Source: Daphnia pulex
Taxonomy: Eukaryota > Arthropoda > Branchiopoda > Diplostraca > Daphniidae
NCBI RefSeq assembly: GCF_021134715.1
Contig: NC_060026.1
Coordinates: 11,957,001-12,021,000 of the forward strand
DNA: 64,000 bases
Direction: 5' to 3'
Program-made: the position numbers and the translations under genes
Notes under the pieces: generated by a model
Seen by the model: only the letters and a program-made list of their open reading frames with translations
Told to the model about the DNA's origin: nothing
The model's database searches: none
Shown: positions 48,383 to 60,890 of the stretch, one piece after another
How positions within the stretch are numbered: the first letter of the stretch is position 1
Layout of the letters: every line of letters begins with the position of its first letter

Positions 48383-49605
48383 ATCGATTTTTTGGTTTTG
48401 CAGTAATGAGAGCAGCCGAAACCAATTTTTATGAAATCAAAATAAACACTTGTTGTGTTGAATTCCAACGTTGCCAACTGGTTGCCAATTTCACTCCTAA
48501 TGCACAAGCAGCGCTTGAAATTTTGGTGCGAAATTTGAATTCGAGTGATTCGAGTACTTATTTTAATTAACTAAAGTAATTTCATAACCTTCGGACAAGT
48601 CCAAAGTTTAAAAGAGATGGGTAAACAAACTGTAAGCTACGCTTATGCGTGAGTGTGCAATAAACTGAAAGGAATTACTAGCCAAAGTAACCTCGAATGG
48701 GTCGTCTTTAATACCCACTCATTTTTCTATATCGATTACGAATTACTAAACAGTAACAATATTTGACTGGCTGTTCTCAGAATTATATACTGATGAATGA
48801 ACTGATACGTACCCGGAACCCCATACGGCCATACATCGATTCACTATATATAGCGATCAACTATGGGAACTATAGTGAGTTTAACGACCGAGCAGAGCAG
48901 TTAGTTATACATTGCATCAAGGGTTGCATTTCAATGTACCTGTTCACTTTGTTGACTCTTTCCCAAACTTACCAAAAGGCTGAACGCTAAAAAATTTGTT
49001 GATACAATAGTCAATCCCAAATTCCCAACGTCGCGATAAACTGTATTTCAGGATATCTGACTAATATTTACAGTATGTTGCGTAACTCCACTATTAAAGC
49101 AAAAAGGAAATTAATGAAAAAAATTTGAATGTGGTAAATGTTCAAAGGAAATTACTCCAAGATAACGCTGAAGTATAATATATTTTGATTATTTTGAATC
49201 AGAAGCAGTTATGTTAATAAAATGCCAAATTAATATAACAGTAAACGCAATAACAAAGATAAATATTGCACTTTTTGGGATCGTTAGTCTTATTTTATGT
49301 AACCCAACATTGATCTGCAATAAATTAATCGAATTTCAAACATTTAACCTCGCTAATACAATTTAGGGCTTAGCCAGTTATGGAGGTTGTAGATATTGGT
49401 GTGCTGGTCTAATTCAATACTTATGTGTTAGTGTGTTGATGAAGGAATGGCTCCCAGCTCTCTGTTTAGCAGTATACAAAGTCGAACAATGATGGTATTC
49501 GCCAATTTATGTAAATCTGCCAGCAGATGCACTTATCTGAAAATATTTGTTACAACAGTGTCACTAAATAATCAGAAAATATTTCCTAGTAAGTAACCGA
49601 CATGT
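48383..49605. other. Intergenic between ataxin-10 and ferroportin A
   Basis: About 1.2 kb. The frame at 48358-48570 overlaps the ataxin-10 start on the other strand and has no domain. The frame at 48763-48990 is likewise unsupported. Nothing else recognised. Confidence 0.45.
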
Positions 49606-51872
49606 TCACGAAGGGCTGTTGTCGTGTTTTGTCTCAGGCGACGATGGAATATTCCGACGGACCGCTGAATTTTCATCGGTTTTCTCGTTTTTCAGATCCA
49701 CTGAAATTTGGTAAATTTCTTCCGGCGGAATATTATCAATTACTTTATGGAATGGCAGCAAATGTCCGCGTTTCTTGAAGGAATACGAAGCGAAGAAACT
49801 CCATCTGTGCAATTTTTTTTAAGTGAATATTTTTATACATGTATGAATTATGGTTAAAAGGAATTAAATCAGGATTACCCTGCACAGATAGCGGAAAAGG
49901 AGATACAGACGAGAATGCCAAATGTCTGTGGCCAAGGACAAGCGATGACTAGAAGAAATTTGACTGTGTCGAAGATCATATTCATTGAGCTTTGTACTCC
50001 GTTGATTGATCCACGAATCTGGTCATCCACTTGCTGCAACACTTGATTCACGCTCAAATCAGCTACCCACAAGCCTGAATAAGAAATTAAATGATATAAC
50101 ATTTTTCGAAAAACAATTAACTTAATAGCACAAGCTATTACCAAATCGAGCTAAAATGATGCCAGCCATCAATAGAATCACGGAAGTGTATGACTCCGGG
50201 CCAACTTCATAGGATCCAGCAGTTGAGTTTCTACTGGAATTTTTTAAGGCAAACGGATTGTCGATGTTGGATATCGATACAGAGACAGGATCGAAAGGTG
50301 TGCCAGGGGCCCAGACGGAAGCAACGCACAACGTGAGACAGGTTATTTCCAGAGAAAATCCATACAATCCTGTTCGTATAGACAACAGTTGATAAGAAAT
50401 TCACCCAAATTACATCGATGATGTAAGAATAATTACCTGTCCGCTCGACGCCCATGAATCGAACGAAAAAAGGGAATGCAACACTTCCTAGAAGTCCTAC
50501 TGCGGCTCCCGCAGCCAAAAGGACGCCCAGAATACTTTCGGGGACACCTTGTGAGTAAGCAAATCCCACGGTAATGGAATCAAAGCCGAGGACTGTCATG
50601 TAGAGACAAGCCAATCCGATTCCGGCGTTTCGCACTTCATGGCTGAAGTAAATTTCCCAACTCTTTAGGAATCCTCCGAAGCGTTTCGCGAAAAAGCCAT
50701 TCCCGGATTCTTGAAAAAGTGAATTGGTCAATTTAATTTTAATCAAGTTAATTTCAAATTGAATCCATACCTATTTTAACATTTGCGTCATCGGCTGTCG
50801 GTTGATCTCCTGGTTCTGATTCTTTCTCCCCCGATTCTAAAACTAAAAAACAAAAATCATATAATAACATACACTTAAATTGAAATTGATACGTGAGGTA
50901 TACCAGTATACCTTGTAATGGTTGCTTTTCACAGGCTGAAGTCTTTACAGCCAAATTAGGGAACTCCTTGTAAATTCTCCACAATAAAAAGCACTCAATG
51001 AAAAAGGACAAAACATTCCACGAAGCGATTGTGACAGCTGCTACGATGTGCGAAAGAAAATACATGACCTGTCCAACCGCTATGGGAGCGATCATGTTGG
51101 TAGCCAAATCAATCGAGCGACAGGTTGAATTCATGCCTAAATTCAATAACATGTTAAAATGTTGAAAACTTTGAAAAAAAGTTCAAATTGAACTTACGCG
51201 CCAGTGTTTGACTGTCCCCTCCTGCAATAATGGCAATCCAGTCTTTGAAGACGGCTATTGATGTACCAACAGAAGCCAAATGCGCCACGGTGCCCAGAAT
51301 GACTATAACACTGCAAGCGGCCGTTAAACCCCATCCATCAGCTGTGAAATTATAAGTTTTCGCTTAGAAAAATTCAAGTTCATGATCGATGATGCGCATT
51401 GCGCAGTAGCAGTAGTATACCTTCCGCCACAAGTCGCTCCTTGAAATAAAACGTTACCGCAACACAAACTGCACAAATGACCACCAGAACATTTTGCGCA
51501 GCAAGTGATATATGGGCCGCTGTGAAAATAAGAGCTATGTATCAGCACTGAAACATTTAGTTTTTAAAATTTATCGAACCGTTCCATCGAGATGTACGGT
51601 CAATCCAGCGACCGATGCTCGAACCCAAAATAACAACAGCCAGCGACTTTGTTAGTCCGTAGATAGCCGGCCATTTCAGCGATCCTGACGGTGACAACTC
51701 TACCTGTAAATAATTAATATAATGGCGTGAAATTTCTACAATACTGATTGAATAAAATCAAGCGGAAAACCATAAACAAGCCGACGGCAAACATCCACAT
51801 GCGATCGCCCCATGCTGATATCATCCGGCTCGAGTAGATTTTCCACGGAACATCTTGGAAGCAAGACGCCAT
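49606..51872 (-). CDS. SLC40A1: Ferroportin copy A (SLC40A1-like iron exporter)
   Basis: About ten exons. Start MASCFQDVPWKIYSSRMIS at 51872; the last exon ends at 49606 with a long hydrophilic tail (PEEIYQISVDLKNEK). Family marks: S-A-W-G-D-R-M-W-M-F-A-V in TM1 (Asp of the metal site), IGRWIDR loop, DGWGLTAACSVIVILG, MNSTCRSIDLATNMIAPIAVGQVM, FFAKRFGGFLKSWEIYFSHEVRNAG, and GVQSSMNMIFDTVKFLLVIACPWP. Ferroportin exports Fe(II) across the plasma membrane. The region of the hepcidin-binding Cys of vertebrates reads as small hydrophobic residues here, in keeping with no hepcidin in arthropods. No IRE was seen in its upstream sequence. It is in tandem with copy B, with the same exon plan, separated by a C1q gene. 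Confidence 0.94.
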
Positions 51873-52258
51873 TTATTCTACAGTGTTCCTAGAAACGATT
51901 GTAGCCTAAACAGCCTGTCGAACGGCAAACAAACGATTTAAAGCACTACAACAGCCAACAGTGAATGAAAAGTAATGCTTGAAATACATGCAGTGATATA
52001 TTGCGTACGCCTGGACACAAGTGGCCCAAATTCTAACTGTTGACTGGCGTATCTATAGCTACCGTGTTATTGCTATGACAACTAGCATTGCGATAGACAT
52101 CACAACAACATGCACGCTTTAATATTTCAAACGACCTGGCATTTTTGTGTTCACCTTAAGATTTGGTTTTAAAACTCAGGTATAATTTCGTTTAAATGCT
52201 GAGGTCTAGAATGGATTTTACCGGATTTTACACAGCGTTCACGCAATACTAATTAAAT
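51873..52258. other. Ferroportin A upstream region
   Basis: Presumed promoter of ferroportin A. CAGTG at 51881-51885 is on the opposite strand to the gene and is not an IRE. No TATA box seen. Confidence 0.4.
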
Positions 52259-52753
52259 TCAATTATGTATATGTATTTTTCGATTTGGTCGATATTCCAC
52301 TAACTTGTAATAAGTTACGTCTTCAGTTTCTGTGGCTTTCATAATGTTGTGTGAACCAAACATCGTAGTATAAAGATGGATACTGCAAACTGTATAGTAG
52401 CCACCAGATATAGCACCATCACAACTTGATTTTTCTTCTTTTTGCCGACTTTCCGTTGCCAAATTGGCGAAATTGCCACTTATTGCCATTAGCTTATTAT
52501 TACTTCAAGCTTCAAGGACAGCACCGCTTGGCTGCTCCCCAGTTCTAACGAAGTTTGTCCATGAGTTTGTCTGCAATGCGAATAATTTAGATGTTAAAAA
52601 TGTCGGTCTCTGATTTTGAAACTCAATGACAATCACTTGATGGTCGTCTTTTTCACACGGAGCAAATAGATGGCCCATTTCATGAGGGGCCACCGCCACC
52701 ACATTCCGAGTGGCCGGCAGCCACGGGTAGACCGGTAGACTCGTGAAATTCAC
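52259..52753 (-). pseudogene. Possible kelch-like gene fragment
   Basis: Two consecutive minus-strand frames: 52505-52753 (82 codons) and 52259-52489 (76 codons). The first has a phrase KLFALQTNSWTNFV-x-T-G-E-Q-P-S that resembles the end of a kelch blade, then stops soon after. There is no signal peptide, no complete domain and no clear splice link between the two. It may be a relic of a larger gene or chance; I cannot tell which. Confidence 0.25.
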
Positions 52754-53310
52754 ATTTTATTTAATTAAACCGGAACAGTGGAAAATATTCATTAAAACTA
52801 AACAAAATACGCAGGGAATATAGGTGTTTCATTTTCGTGTAGATTTTCTGTGATTTTGTTTGATAAATCTGGCAATCAAAGCGCGGGTTTTTCATGTCCC
52901 CTTATTTCAATTTTCAGCCTTATTTAACAGAATAGACATGCCAGTTTCTGCAGCATATGCACAACTGTAATGCGTATGCAACAGTAGCAAGTTTGTTTAT
53001 TTTTTCAAATCCGATCCGTAAATGAATTAAAAACGAACGAATTTTCTTCCATTTCTATCAGATTTTAACCTGGCAATCAAAATCAGTTTTTTATACTTGT
53101 GTCACGTCTACATTTTCGCTGATGACACTTACAAATTTGTTTGTGTATTCACTATTCAGTAAGTCTACTTACATAAGCCAAATTTTTTAAAAGAAATTCC
53201 CACCCTATAGGCTAATGAATTATTTTCCATTCTCCTCTACATTATCCAATGAAAAAATTTATTTTTGGGCCGACGATCATTTTGTGCATTTTAATGTTCA
53301 ACACAAAACC
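52754..53310. other. Intergenic, 3' of C1q gene
   Basis: About 560 A/T-rich bases including the presumed C1q gene 3'UTR. No feature recognised. Confidence 0.4.
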
Positions 53311-56305
53311 TCAAAATGACGTCACAACTTCCTCCTCCAACATGAAACCCGTGAAATGCGTGTAGTGCTGGGAACCATCTTCATACAAATAAAAACTCGC
53401 GGTTGCACCAGAATAATTAATCGTCACCCAGACTTGATCGCCTTTTATCAAGTTCAGCGTCGACTGGAGGGTCACCGGAGTCCTTTGATTAGCGACGCTG
53501 TATGCATGGTCAATGCGACCCCTCCCGATTAGATTCCCGTTTAATATAAGACTAGAATAAAAAGAAGAAGACGATGCAAAATGCGCCGATCCTGTGAATG
53601 AGAAATAATAAATTCCAGGTCGTGGTGCCGTGAATTTCCCCGATGTCAAATTCATGGCGTTTCCCTCGTTCACCCGCGCCAACTCGAACGGAATCGGAGT
53701 TGATTCTATGTGAAATGTAGAATTTCTTTGGACGTAGAAATAGACGTTCGCTGATTTGACGTTGGTGTATCCGATCCATTTTTGTTTGTCTTTGTTTGTG
53801 TAAATCAAAATTAATACATCAATAATCATTTGCAAAAGTAAAATAAGTCCTACCATTTTGATTAGGATAAAAGTTGCAGAAAACAGTTTCTATCTTTTTC
53901 GATCCTTTAACAGAAAAGAATCCACTCAGTTTGTGTCCCATTCGCTCCAGATCGGCACAAGAGGTTGGCATTTTACCAATGTCAACTATTTCACTCGTTC
54001 GGACTGTTGAAAGGAAATTCTTTTTTTCTTCTTTTTACTGCCGACAATAAATGATGTAGAATTTTACCATTAAATTTTGTTGCCAAATCCGTAAGGGCGG
54101 ACTTCGTGCTGCCCAATTCCGTTCTTGTTGAGGCCAAAATTGTTTTTGTCGTTTCCAAATCATTTGAGGTTGCTGAACCATTACATTTGATGAAAATTAT
54201 GTGAAATAAAATTATATGATTCATACATGAAAAACTAATTTCATATATTTAAAAAAATTAATCTTTATCTAAAGGTTAAAATTGTAACGGGAATGGGTTT
54301 TAAATTTTAATTGATTTAAAATATTTTTTTGTTCGAATTTTTTAAAATTTTTCAATATAGAAATAAAATACCGTTTAATTTTGTGGATAAATTATTAACA
54401 TTGGTCCTCGTTTTCTCTATTTCGATTTTACTTTTCTCCAACTCCTTTTTAGTCCCTGTACATCCAACCACTCCTTTTTCAAATCAGTTTTCGTCAATTC
54501 TTGAGTGATTCAAAATACCTTCTAATTTATTAGTTAAATCGATTCTCGAGTTAGTTGAAGCATCCTTCACCTTACTTAACTCAGTATTCGTTTTCACCAA
54601 GTTGTTCACGGTAGTGCTCAAGAGCTCTGTAGTGGCTGCAATTCAATCCAAATTATTTGTTTATCAATTAATTAGCTAAATGTCTCGTTTTTCACAGAAA
54701 TTGTTGTAAACCTTTGAGTTCGTCCTTCAGATTGTTCCATTCGTTAACAACAGTCAATTCTGCGTGTTCCATTAGTTTGATCGGTGTTGACAGTTCGGCG
54801 TGCATGTAACGGACACGGACGTTACGATCCTGAAAGGATTGAGAGTCGCGAAATTTGTCCAAATTGATTCTGCTCAGTTGGATGGGTCTTGGCACGAATT
54901 TCTGTCCGTCCCATTGGACGTGGTTTCTACTTTTTTGTAATAATTTTTTTACGTCTTCCTTCAAAATTTCGACCTGGCTAAAACTACCGGAATCGTTTGC
55001 CATTTTCCCTGAAATAACTGAACTGATTCTGTCTAGGTTATCCCAATTATTTGGAAAGTAATTGTGTTGAAATTTTTCTTTATTTGCTAAATTAATATTT
55101 TGGTCATCCGAGTGATTCTTGGCAAGTTCCCATTTCTCTATCTGATTACGGCTGGATTGCTCTTGATCCGTTGACTGGGATCTCCTCATTTCATTTAAAT
55201 CTGCATCTTTCGGTTGATTTTCGCAACGAAGTTGTTCCTCTTGTCTTTTCTCTTTATTACCCGAAGTTAATTTTTCTATTATTTCTGATTGCTTCTCCGC
55301 TTTCTGAAACAGATCCGCCAGTTTCTTTTGAGTTTCCTTGTCCAGTTTGTTGATGATTTCATTCAAAGCTTTTGTCGTTTTGTCCGGTCGGTAATTTTCC
55401 TCATTCCAGAAAACAGAATCCCACATTTTTTTGCTATGTTCTTTTATTGTCGTCCTAGATTCGACCAGCAGATCCTTTAAAATATTTGAAATTTGAAACT
55501 CCGTGTCTGGAGATCCCACATCGAAGTCATCAAATGTGTCCATTCGGATGTTGGTGGCCATTTCCGCCAACATTTCCTTCTCGTCGTTGGCCGTCAGGAA
55601 AACTTCTTCTCTGTCTCTGAATTTCCGTAAAAGAGTAGTGGCCATTTGGCTGGAAGTGACACTGTCGAAGCTGATGTTCACCTGTTGTGTTTGCCACGTC
55701 TGTGTTGAAAAACTGTAAAGAAGTTTTAAATGGTCTAAATGTTTGGGATCGGATCGCATTTCACTGGCCAGTTCGTCGCAAATATTTTTTTCAAAACACG
55801 ACAGAGAAAACCAAAGGGTTTGGCTTTTGTCATAATTCTTCCACAGTGGAGAAATCGAATAATCATCCGTGGGTGAGTTGCTCCTGATAATGACCTTCTC
55901 AAAGGGAATGACTCTCACTTTATCAGATTTAATTTCATGGCGAACGATTTCAATCAAATGTTTTTTCACTTCATTTTCGACTTTGTCGTTCCACATTTCA
56001 ATGCGGAATCTCATCTCTGGCTGTTTCGTAAACCTGTTATAAGTACTAACGGCACTCATGTGGTCCAGTAGCGCAATAGGAGCGTAGAAATACTTTTTGT
56101 CGCTGGCAGTTGTCGATGCTTTTTTATTATTGACGTGTTCGTAAATTTCAATGCGAAAGTTCCCATACCTCATAGAACTAAATGCATCCGGTGCGATTTG
56201 TAGTTTCGTCCAAGAAGAAGAAATCTCGATGTTGTCTGATTGGCAACAACAGCAAACGACAAAAGCCAAGAAGACAGTGAACGATTTTATTGGAATTGTA
56301 GCCAT
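53311..56305 (-). CDS. Secreted coiled-coil C1q-domain protein
   Basis: Six exons (54712-56305, 54519-54635, 54372-54455, 54068-54172, 53854-54003, 53311-53789) join in phase to 842 residues. Every internal junction is phase 1. Start MATIPIKSFTVFLAFVVCC is a signal peptide; an upstream TTG is not a start. The first exon (531 codons) is a large N-terminal region of unknown fold, ending in charged helices. Exons 2-4 (39, 28 and 35 codons) repeat a heptad pattern ending L-x-T-K-L/F-N: coiled-coil modules. Exon 5 carries a Cys module (SCADLERMGHKLSGFFSVKG ... VFCNF). Exon 6 is a C1q/TNF-like domain (WIGYTNVKSANVYFYVQR, FTAPRPGIYYFSFTG, THFTGFMLEE), which trimerises. This is a likely haemolymph recognition lectin; that role is inferred. 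Confidence 0.9.
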
Positions 56306-57646
56306 TTCGCACAAAACCTATCTATTGGCGGATTCGTATTCAAAACTGCAATAATTGAAAGGTACCGGAATAGAATAATAGAAAGAATAGAATAAAAATG
56401 AAATTCAGGATACCTTATATGTAGACAATAAAAATATGTGGACACAGATACAATTGAAACGTAACGATTGGCGTAAGTTTGAAACTGAATAGGGAATCAC
56501 AATTTACTAGGCTACTTATTTATGCAGAAATGTGAAGGAGGACAGAAAAACCCAGAATTTCTGGGTTTTTCTTGGGGTTTTTCCAACAGCTTTTGCATTG
56601 GCGCGCATAGAGTCCAACGTCGAGTAAACGATATAAAACAGGAAGTGTCATCTGATATTCCGGCCAAGGTTGTATATAAAAGGAACAGGGAGTATACAAA
56701 CAAGTTCTCGATTCTGAAACAAACAGATTAAAAGAAGAAACAAAAATGAAAGATATAGAGAAATCTCGAATCGACGTAAACTGACATCCACCAACTGTTA
56801 TTACGCTCAATATTTCAGAGCAGTTTGGTGCTGTCGCGCAATTCGCCAGCAAAAGAAACGGTCTACAGCATTCATCACTTTTCCACAGTCGGTTTGAGAA
56901 TATCTAGAAATGACCAATGAATGGCAGTTTTCTTATTAATTCTATATAATTTTGCTAAAAATCCCCATGTAAACGGATACATGTTGTACGTCACGTCCCG
57001 CAGCATCCTGGTTGTTTCGTAGCCGTGTTTTTTACCGGCGTTTTTTTTTTGCAAGACTGGATTGCTTTCGAGTTGCACGCAGATAGGCTATGCGGAGGCT
57101 ACTACGGCGATACCAACACTAGATGACGTTCAGATTTAATCATTCAGAAACAGGAACCCATCTGGGTCAGAAATGAATTATCAACTTTAAGTATTACTTG
57201 TCCACGGTTTTACCGACGAAATCACACTAGCCACGTCACTTTGGTGAGTTCATATCGTGACTGATCAGACGTCATAACAAATTCGCTATAACCGTCTGCA
57301 TTGAATGGATTTCCATTACACTTTAATGGGCTTAAATAAAATCAACTTAATGTTCCTATCGACATGCGTGCGTTGAATCGTTCATGTTGAAAAAAGGCGA
57401 ATTGAACAAAACAAAATTTAAAAGAGTTCAGTTTTGAGTTGGACATTCATATTATATTTCTACATTATTTGGTGTACATTATAGGGTGAATAGTGCGGAG
57501 GAAATGGTTATTTTCAATATTCAGATAGGAAAACATCCTAGGTTTTTTTTGTATTGATATATTTATAAGCAAGGGTTACATATAGATAGAAAAAGTGGTA
57601 TAAAAACTTGCTGTTGTTCGACATATTGGTATTAAAGGAGCTGCTT
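56306..57646. other. Intergenic between C1q gene and ferroportin B
   Basis: About 1.3 kb with the C1q gene promoter at the left and the ferroportin B 3'UTR at the right. Frames of 60-110 codons here lack domains. Nothing else recognised. Confidence 0.4.
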
Positions 57647-59918
57647 TCACGCTACTGGTGCCGATGGAATATTCCGACGGACCACCTCACCCTCGTCATT
57701 TTTAGGATTTTTTACTTCCATTTTGATTTGATGAATTTCTTCCGGTGGAATGTTGTTAACAACTTTATGGAATGGTAGCAAATGTCCGCGCTTCATGAAG
57801 GAATATGAAGCGAAGAAACCCCATCTGCAAAATTTTGAGAATCGACATTATAGGTGTCGGGTGTATGATTAAAAGAAATCGACTCAGTATACCCTGAAAA
57901 GACAGCCGAGAAGGAGATACAGACGAGAATGCCAAATGTCTGTGGCCAAGGACAAGCGATGACTAGAAGAAATTTGACTGTGTCGAAGATCATATTCATT
58001 GAGCTTTGTACTCCGTTGATTGATCCACGAATCTGGTCATCCACTTGCTGCAATAGCTGATTGACGCTCAAATCAGCTACCCACAAGCCTGAATAAGAAT
58101 CATTCAAATCAAGTTGAATCATTTCACCGGAAAATAAAAACAAAATAGCACAAGCTACAAACTATTACCAAATCGAGCTAAAATGATGCCAGTCAACAAA
58201 AGGATCACAGAAGTGTAGGACTCGGGGCTATTTTCATAGGATCCGGTTGAATTTGTACTGGAATTATTAAAGGCAAACGGATCGGCGATTGAGGACACCG
58301 ATACAGAAGCAAGATCGAAAGGTGTTCCAGGTGCCCAGACAGAAGCAACGCACAACGTGAGACAGGCTACTTCTAGAGAAAATCCATACAATCCTGCAGA
58401 TATCCAAAAAATTTAAACACATTCTTGGCAATAGTTAAAGAATGCATGAAAGCATAAATTTGTCGGAGAAATCACCTGTTCGTTCGACGCCCATGCAACG
58501 AACGAGGAAAGGGAAAACGACACTTCCCAGAAGACCTACTGCAGCTCCCACCGCAAGTAGGATACCCAAGATACTTTCTGGCACACCTTGCGAATACGCA
58601 TAACCCATGGTGATGGAATCAAAGCCGAGGACTGTCATGTAGAGACAACCCAATCCGATTCCGGCGTTCCGCACTTCATGACTGAAGTAAATTTTCCAAC
58701 TCTTTAGGAATCCTCCGAAGCGTTTCGCGAAAAAGCCATTCCCGGATTCTTGAAAAAGTAAATTGGTCAATTTAATTTTTATCAAGTTAATTTCAAATTG
58801 AATCCATACCTATTTTAACATTTGCGTCATCGGCTGTCGGTTGATCTCCTGGTTTTAAATCTTTCTCACCCGATTCTAAAACTAAAAAACAGAAATCAAA
58901 TAAGAGACACTTAAATTGAAATTGAAACGTGAGGTATTATACCTTGTAGTGGTTGCTTTTCACTGGTTGAAGTCTTTACAGCCAAATTAGGAAACTCCTT
59001 GTAAATTCTCCACCACAAAAAGTACTCAATGAAAAAGGACAAAACATTCCACGAAGCGATTGTGACAGCTGCTACGATGTGCGAAAGGAAATACATGACC
59101 TGTCCAACCGCTATGGGAGCGATCATGTTGGTAGCCAAATCAATCGAGCGACAGGTAGAATTCATACCTAATGAAAAATAGGATTTAGTTGAAAATTAGC
59201 TGACAACAGTTTATTGTACCCAACGTTTAACTCCGACTTACGTGCCAGTGTTTGACTATCTCCTTCCGCAATAATGGCAATCCAGTCTTTGTAAACGACA
59301 ATTGATGAACCTACGGAAGCCAAATGTGCCAAGGTACCCAAAATGACTATAACACTGCAAGCGGCCGTTAGACCCCACCCGTCAACTGTAAAAATGAATC
59401 TAACAATGAACACGAAGGATGTTTAATTAACGAACGGATGGGTAAATAATATACCTTCCGCTACAAGTGTTTCTTTGAAGTAGAATGTTACCGCAACGCA
59501 GACAGAACAGGTGACCACCAGCAGATTTTGCACTGACAGAGATACCCGAGCGGCTGTTGCGATAGGCGAGGGGAAAAAAATAAGTTAATCCTTCAACTAA
59601 AAGTAATTATTATTCATAGAACCTTTCCATCGAGGTGAGCGATCGACCCAGCGACCGATTACAGAACCCGTAAAAACGACGGTAAGAGACTGCGTCAGAC
59701 CGTAAATAGCCGGCCATTTTAGCGATCCTGGTGACAGCTCTATCTGCAGAAAAAAAAATTTCATATAATTAAATTTTAAAAGTGAAAGTAGTGAGTGGAT
59801 AACAAACAGAGCTAACCATGAACAAGCCGACGGCAAACATCCACATACGATCGCCCCAAGCTGAAATCATCCGACTCAAGTAGATTTTCCACGGAACATC
59901 TTGGAAGCAAGACGCCAT
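57647..59918 (-). CDS. SLC40A1: Ferroportin copy B (SLC40A1-like iron exporter)
   Basis: Same start (MASCFQDVPWKIY at 59918), exon plan and motifs as copy A: WGDRMWMFAV, IGRWVDRSPRW, DGWGLTAACSVIVILG, MNSTCRSIDLATNMIAPIAVGQVM, GVQSSMNMIFDTVKFLL. The last exon ends RRNIPSAPVA, shorter than in A, where the tail continues past RRNIPSS. All exons appear open, so this is a working paralogue. The loop between membrane helices differs by several residues (E-G-D-S-Q against G-G-D-S-Q; ATSN against other N-glycan-type sites). Large parts of the DNA are nearly identical to copy A. No IRE was seen upstream. Confidence 0.94.
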
Positions 59919-60890
59919 TTTATGCTAGAGTGTCCCTAGAAACGACTATAGCCTTCAAAAGCCTAGTCGTTTCGTGAGCAAAAATTATTTAGGCAATGGT
60001 AAGTCAATATTGAATGAAGTTTGTTGTAAACCGAACAAAGGGTTTTATGACTATGCAACAAATCCGCGCTTGATGACTATGCAACAGCTTTGCGCTCTAT
60101 GCCCATTTTGAATGCCGGACTTTCTACCCCTAGGGTATTACCAAGTTTTCTATGATAATGTACAGCACACGGTAAATTTAAAGATAAATTAAAGTACGGT
60201 ATTTGAATGATAAGTTGTTTTTTTCAAATATCGGCGCATGTTGCAGCATCAGCTGTGATGCGAGTTATCCGGCCAACGAATGAAAGAAAACCTTCATAGA
60301 TTTTTTAACGGACTGAATTACGTGGGCCTATGGGTTGCGACAGATTGCCTGCGGCGTCTTCAAACGACAACGAAAATTCATTGCGATAAGTAAAAACTTT
60401 GTGAACAAATAGAAAATGTCTACGTGAACATGAAAACGTATCGAAAATTCATTTCTGTAAAAAAAGATAAAGTTTCCTTATCCATTAAAATAGTAAACAT
60501 TTAAACAATTAACTCACCTCTTGCTGCGGTAAGTTTAGCTTACCTCCACGAACAAAATCCAAGCCACACTAAACGCATACGGACGTACCGTGCGAACTTT
60601 ATGTCGTATGGTAACGGTAGAAACGTGCCGCCCTTAGAGATGCAAACATTGTGTTGAAATCCCAATCAGCTGATTTCATTCACGCTACTACAAAGTCGGT
60701 AGCAGAAACACGAGATGGCGCGAACGAGAAATTTAGGAATTTTTGACGTCTAACATCTAACCAGAGAATTGCTATGAAGGATACAATAGGAAATTAGTAA
60801 ATTAGTTGAGAGCGACTGGCGTAACTTAAGAAAAGTCATTCATTTAGTTTTATTTTCAAATTCTTTTAACACGACGCAATCGAGAGCAAT
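59919..60890. other. Intergenic between ferroportin B and PWP2
   Basis: About 970 bases. The ferroportin B promoter lies at the left; from about 60830 the PWP2 3'UTR begins. No coding signal. Confidence 0.45.

Noticed and set aside
51881-51885. CAGTG near the ferroportin A start, as a possible IRE
   Set aside because: It lies on the strand opposite to the transcript and has no paired stem; no IRE supported for either ferroportin copy.
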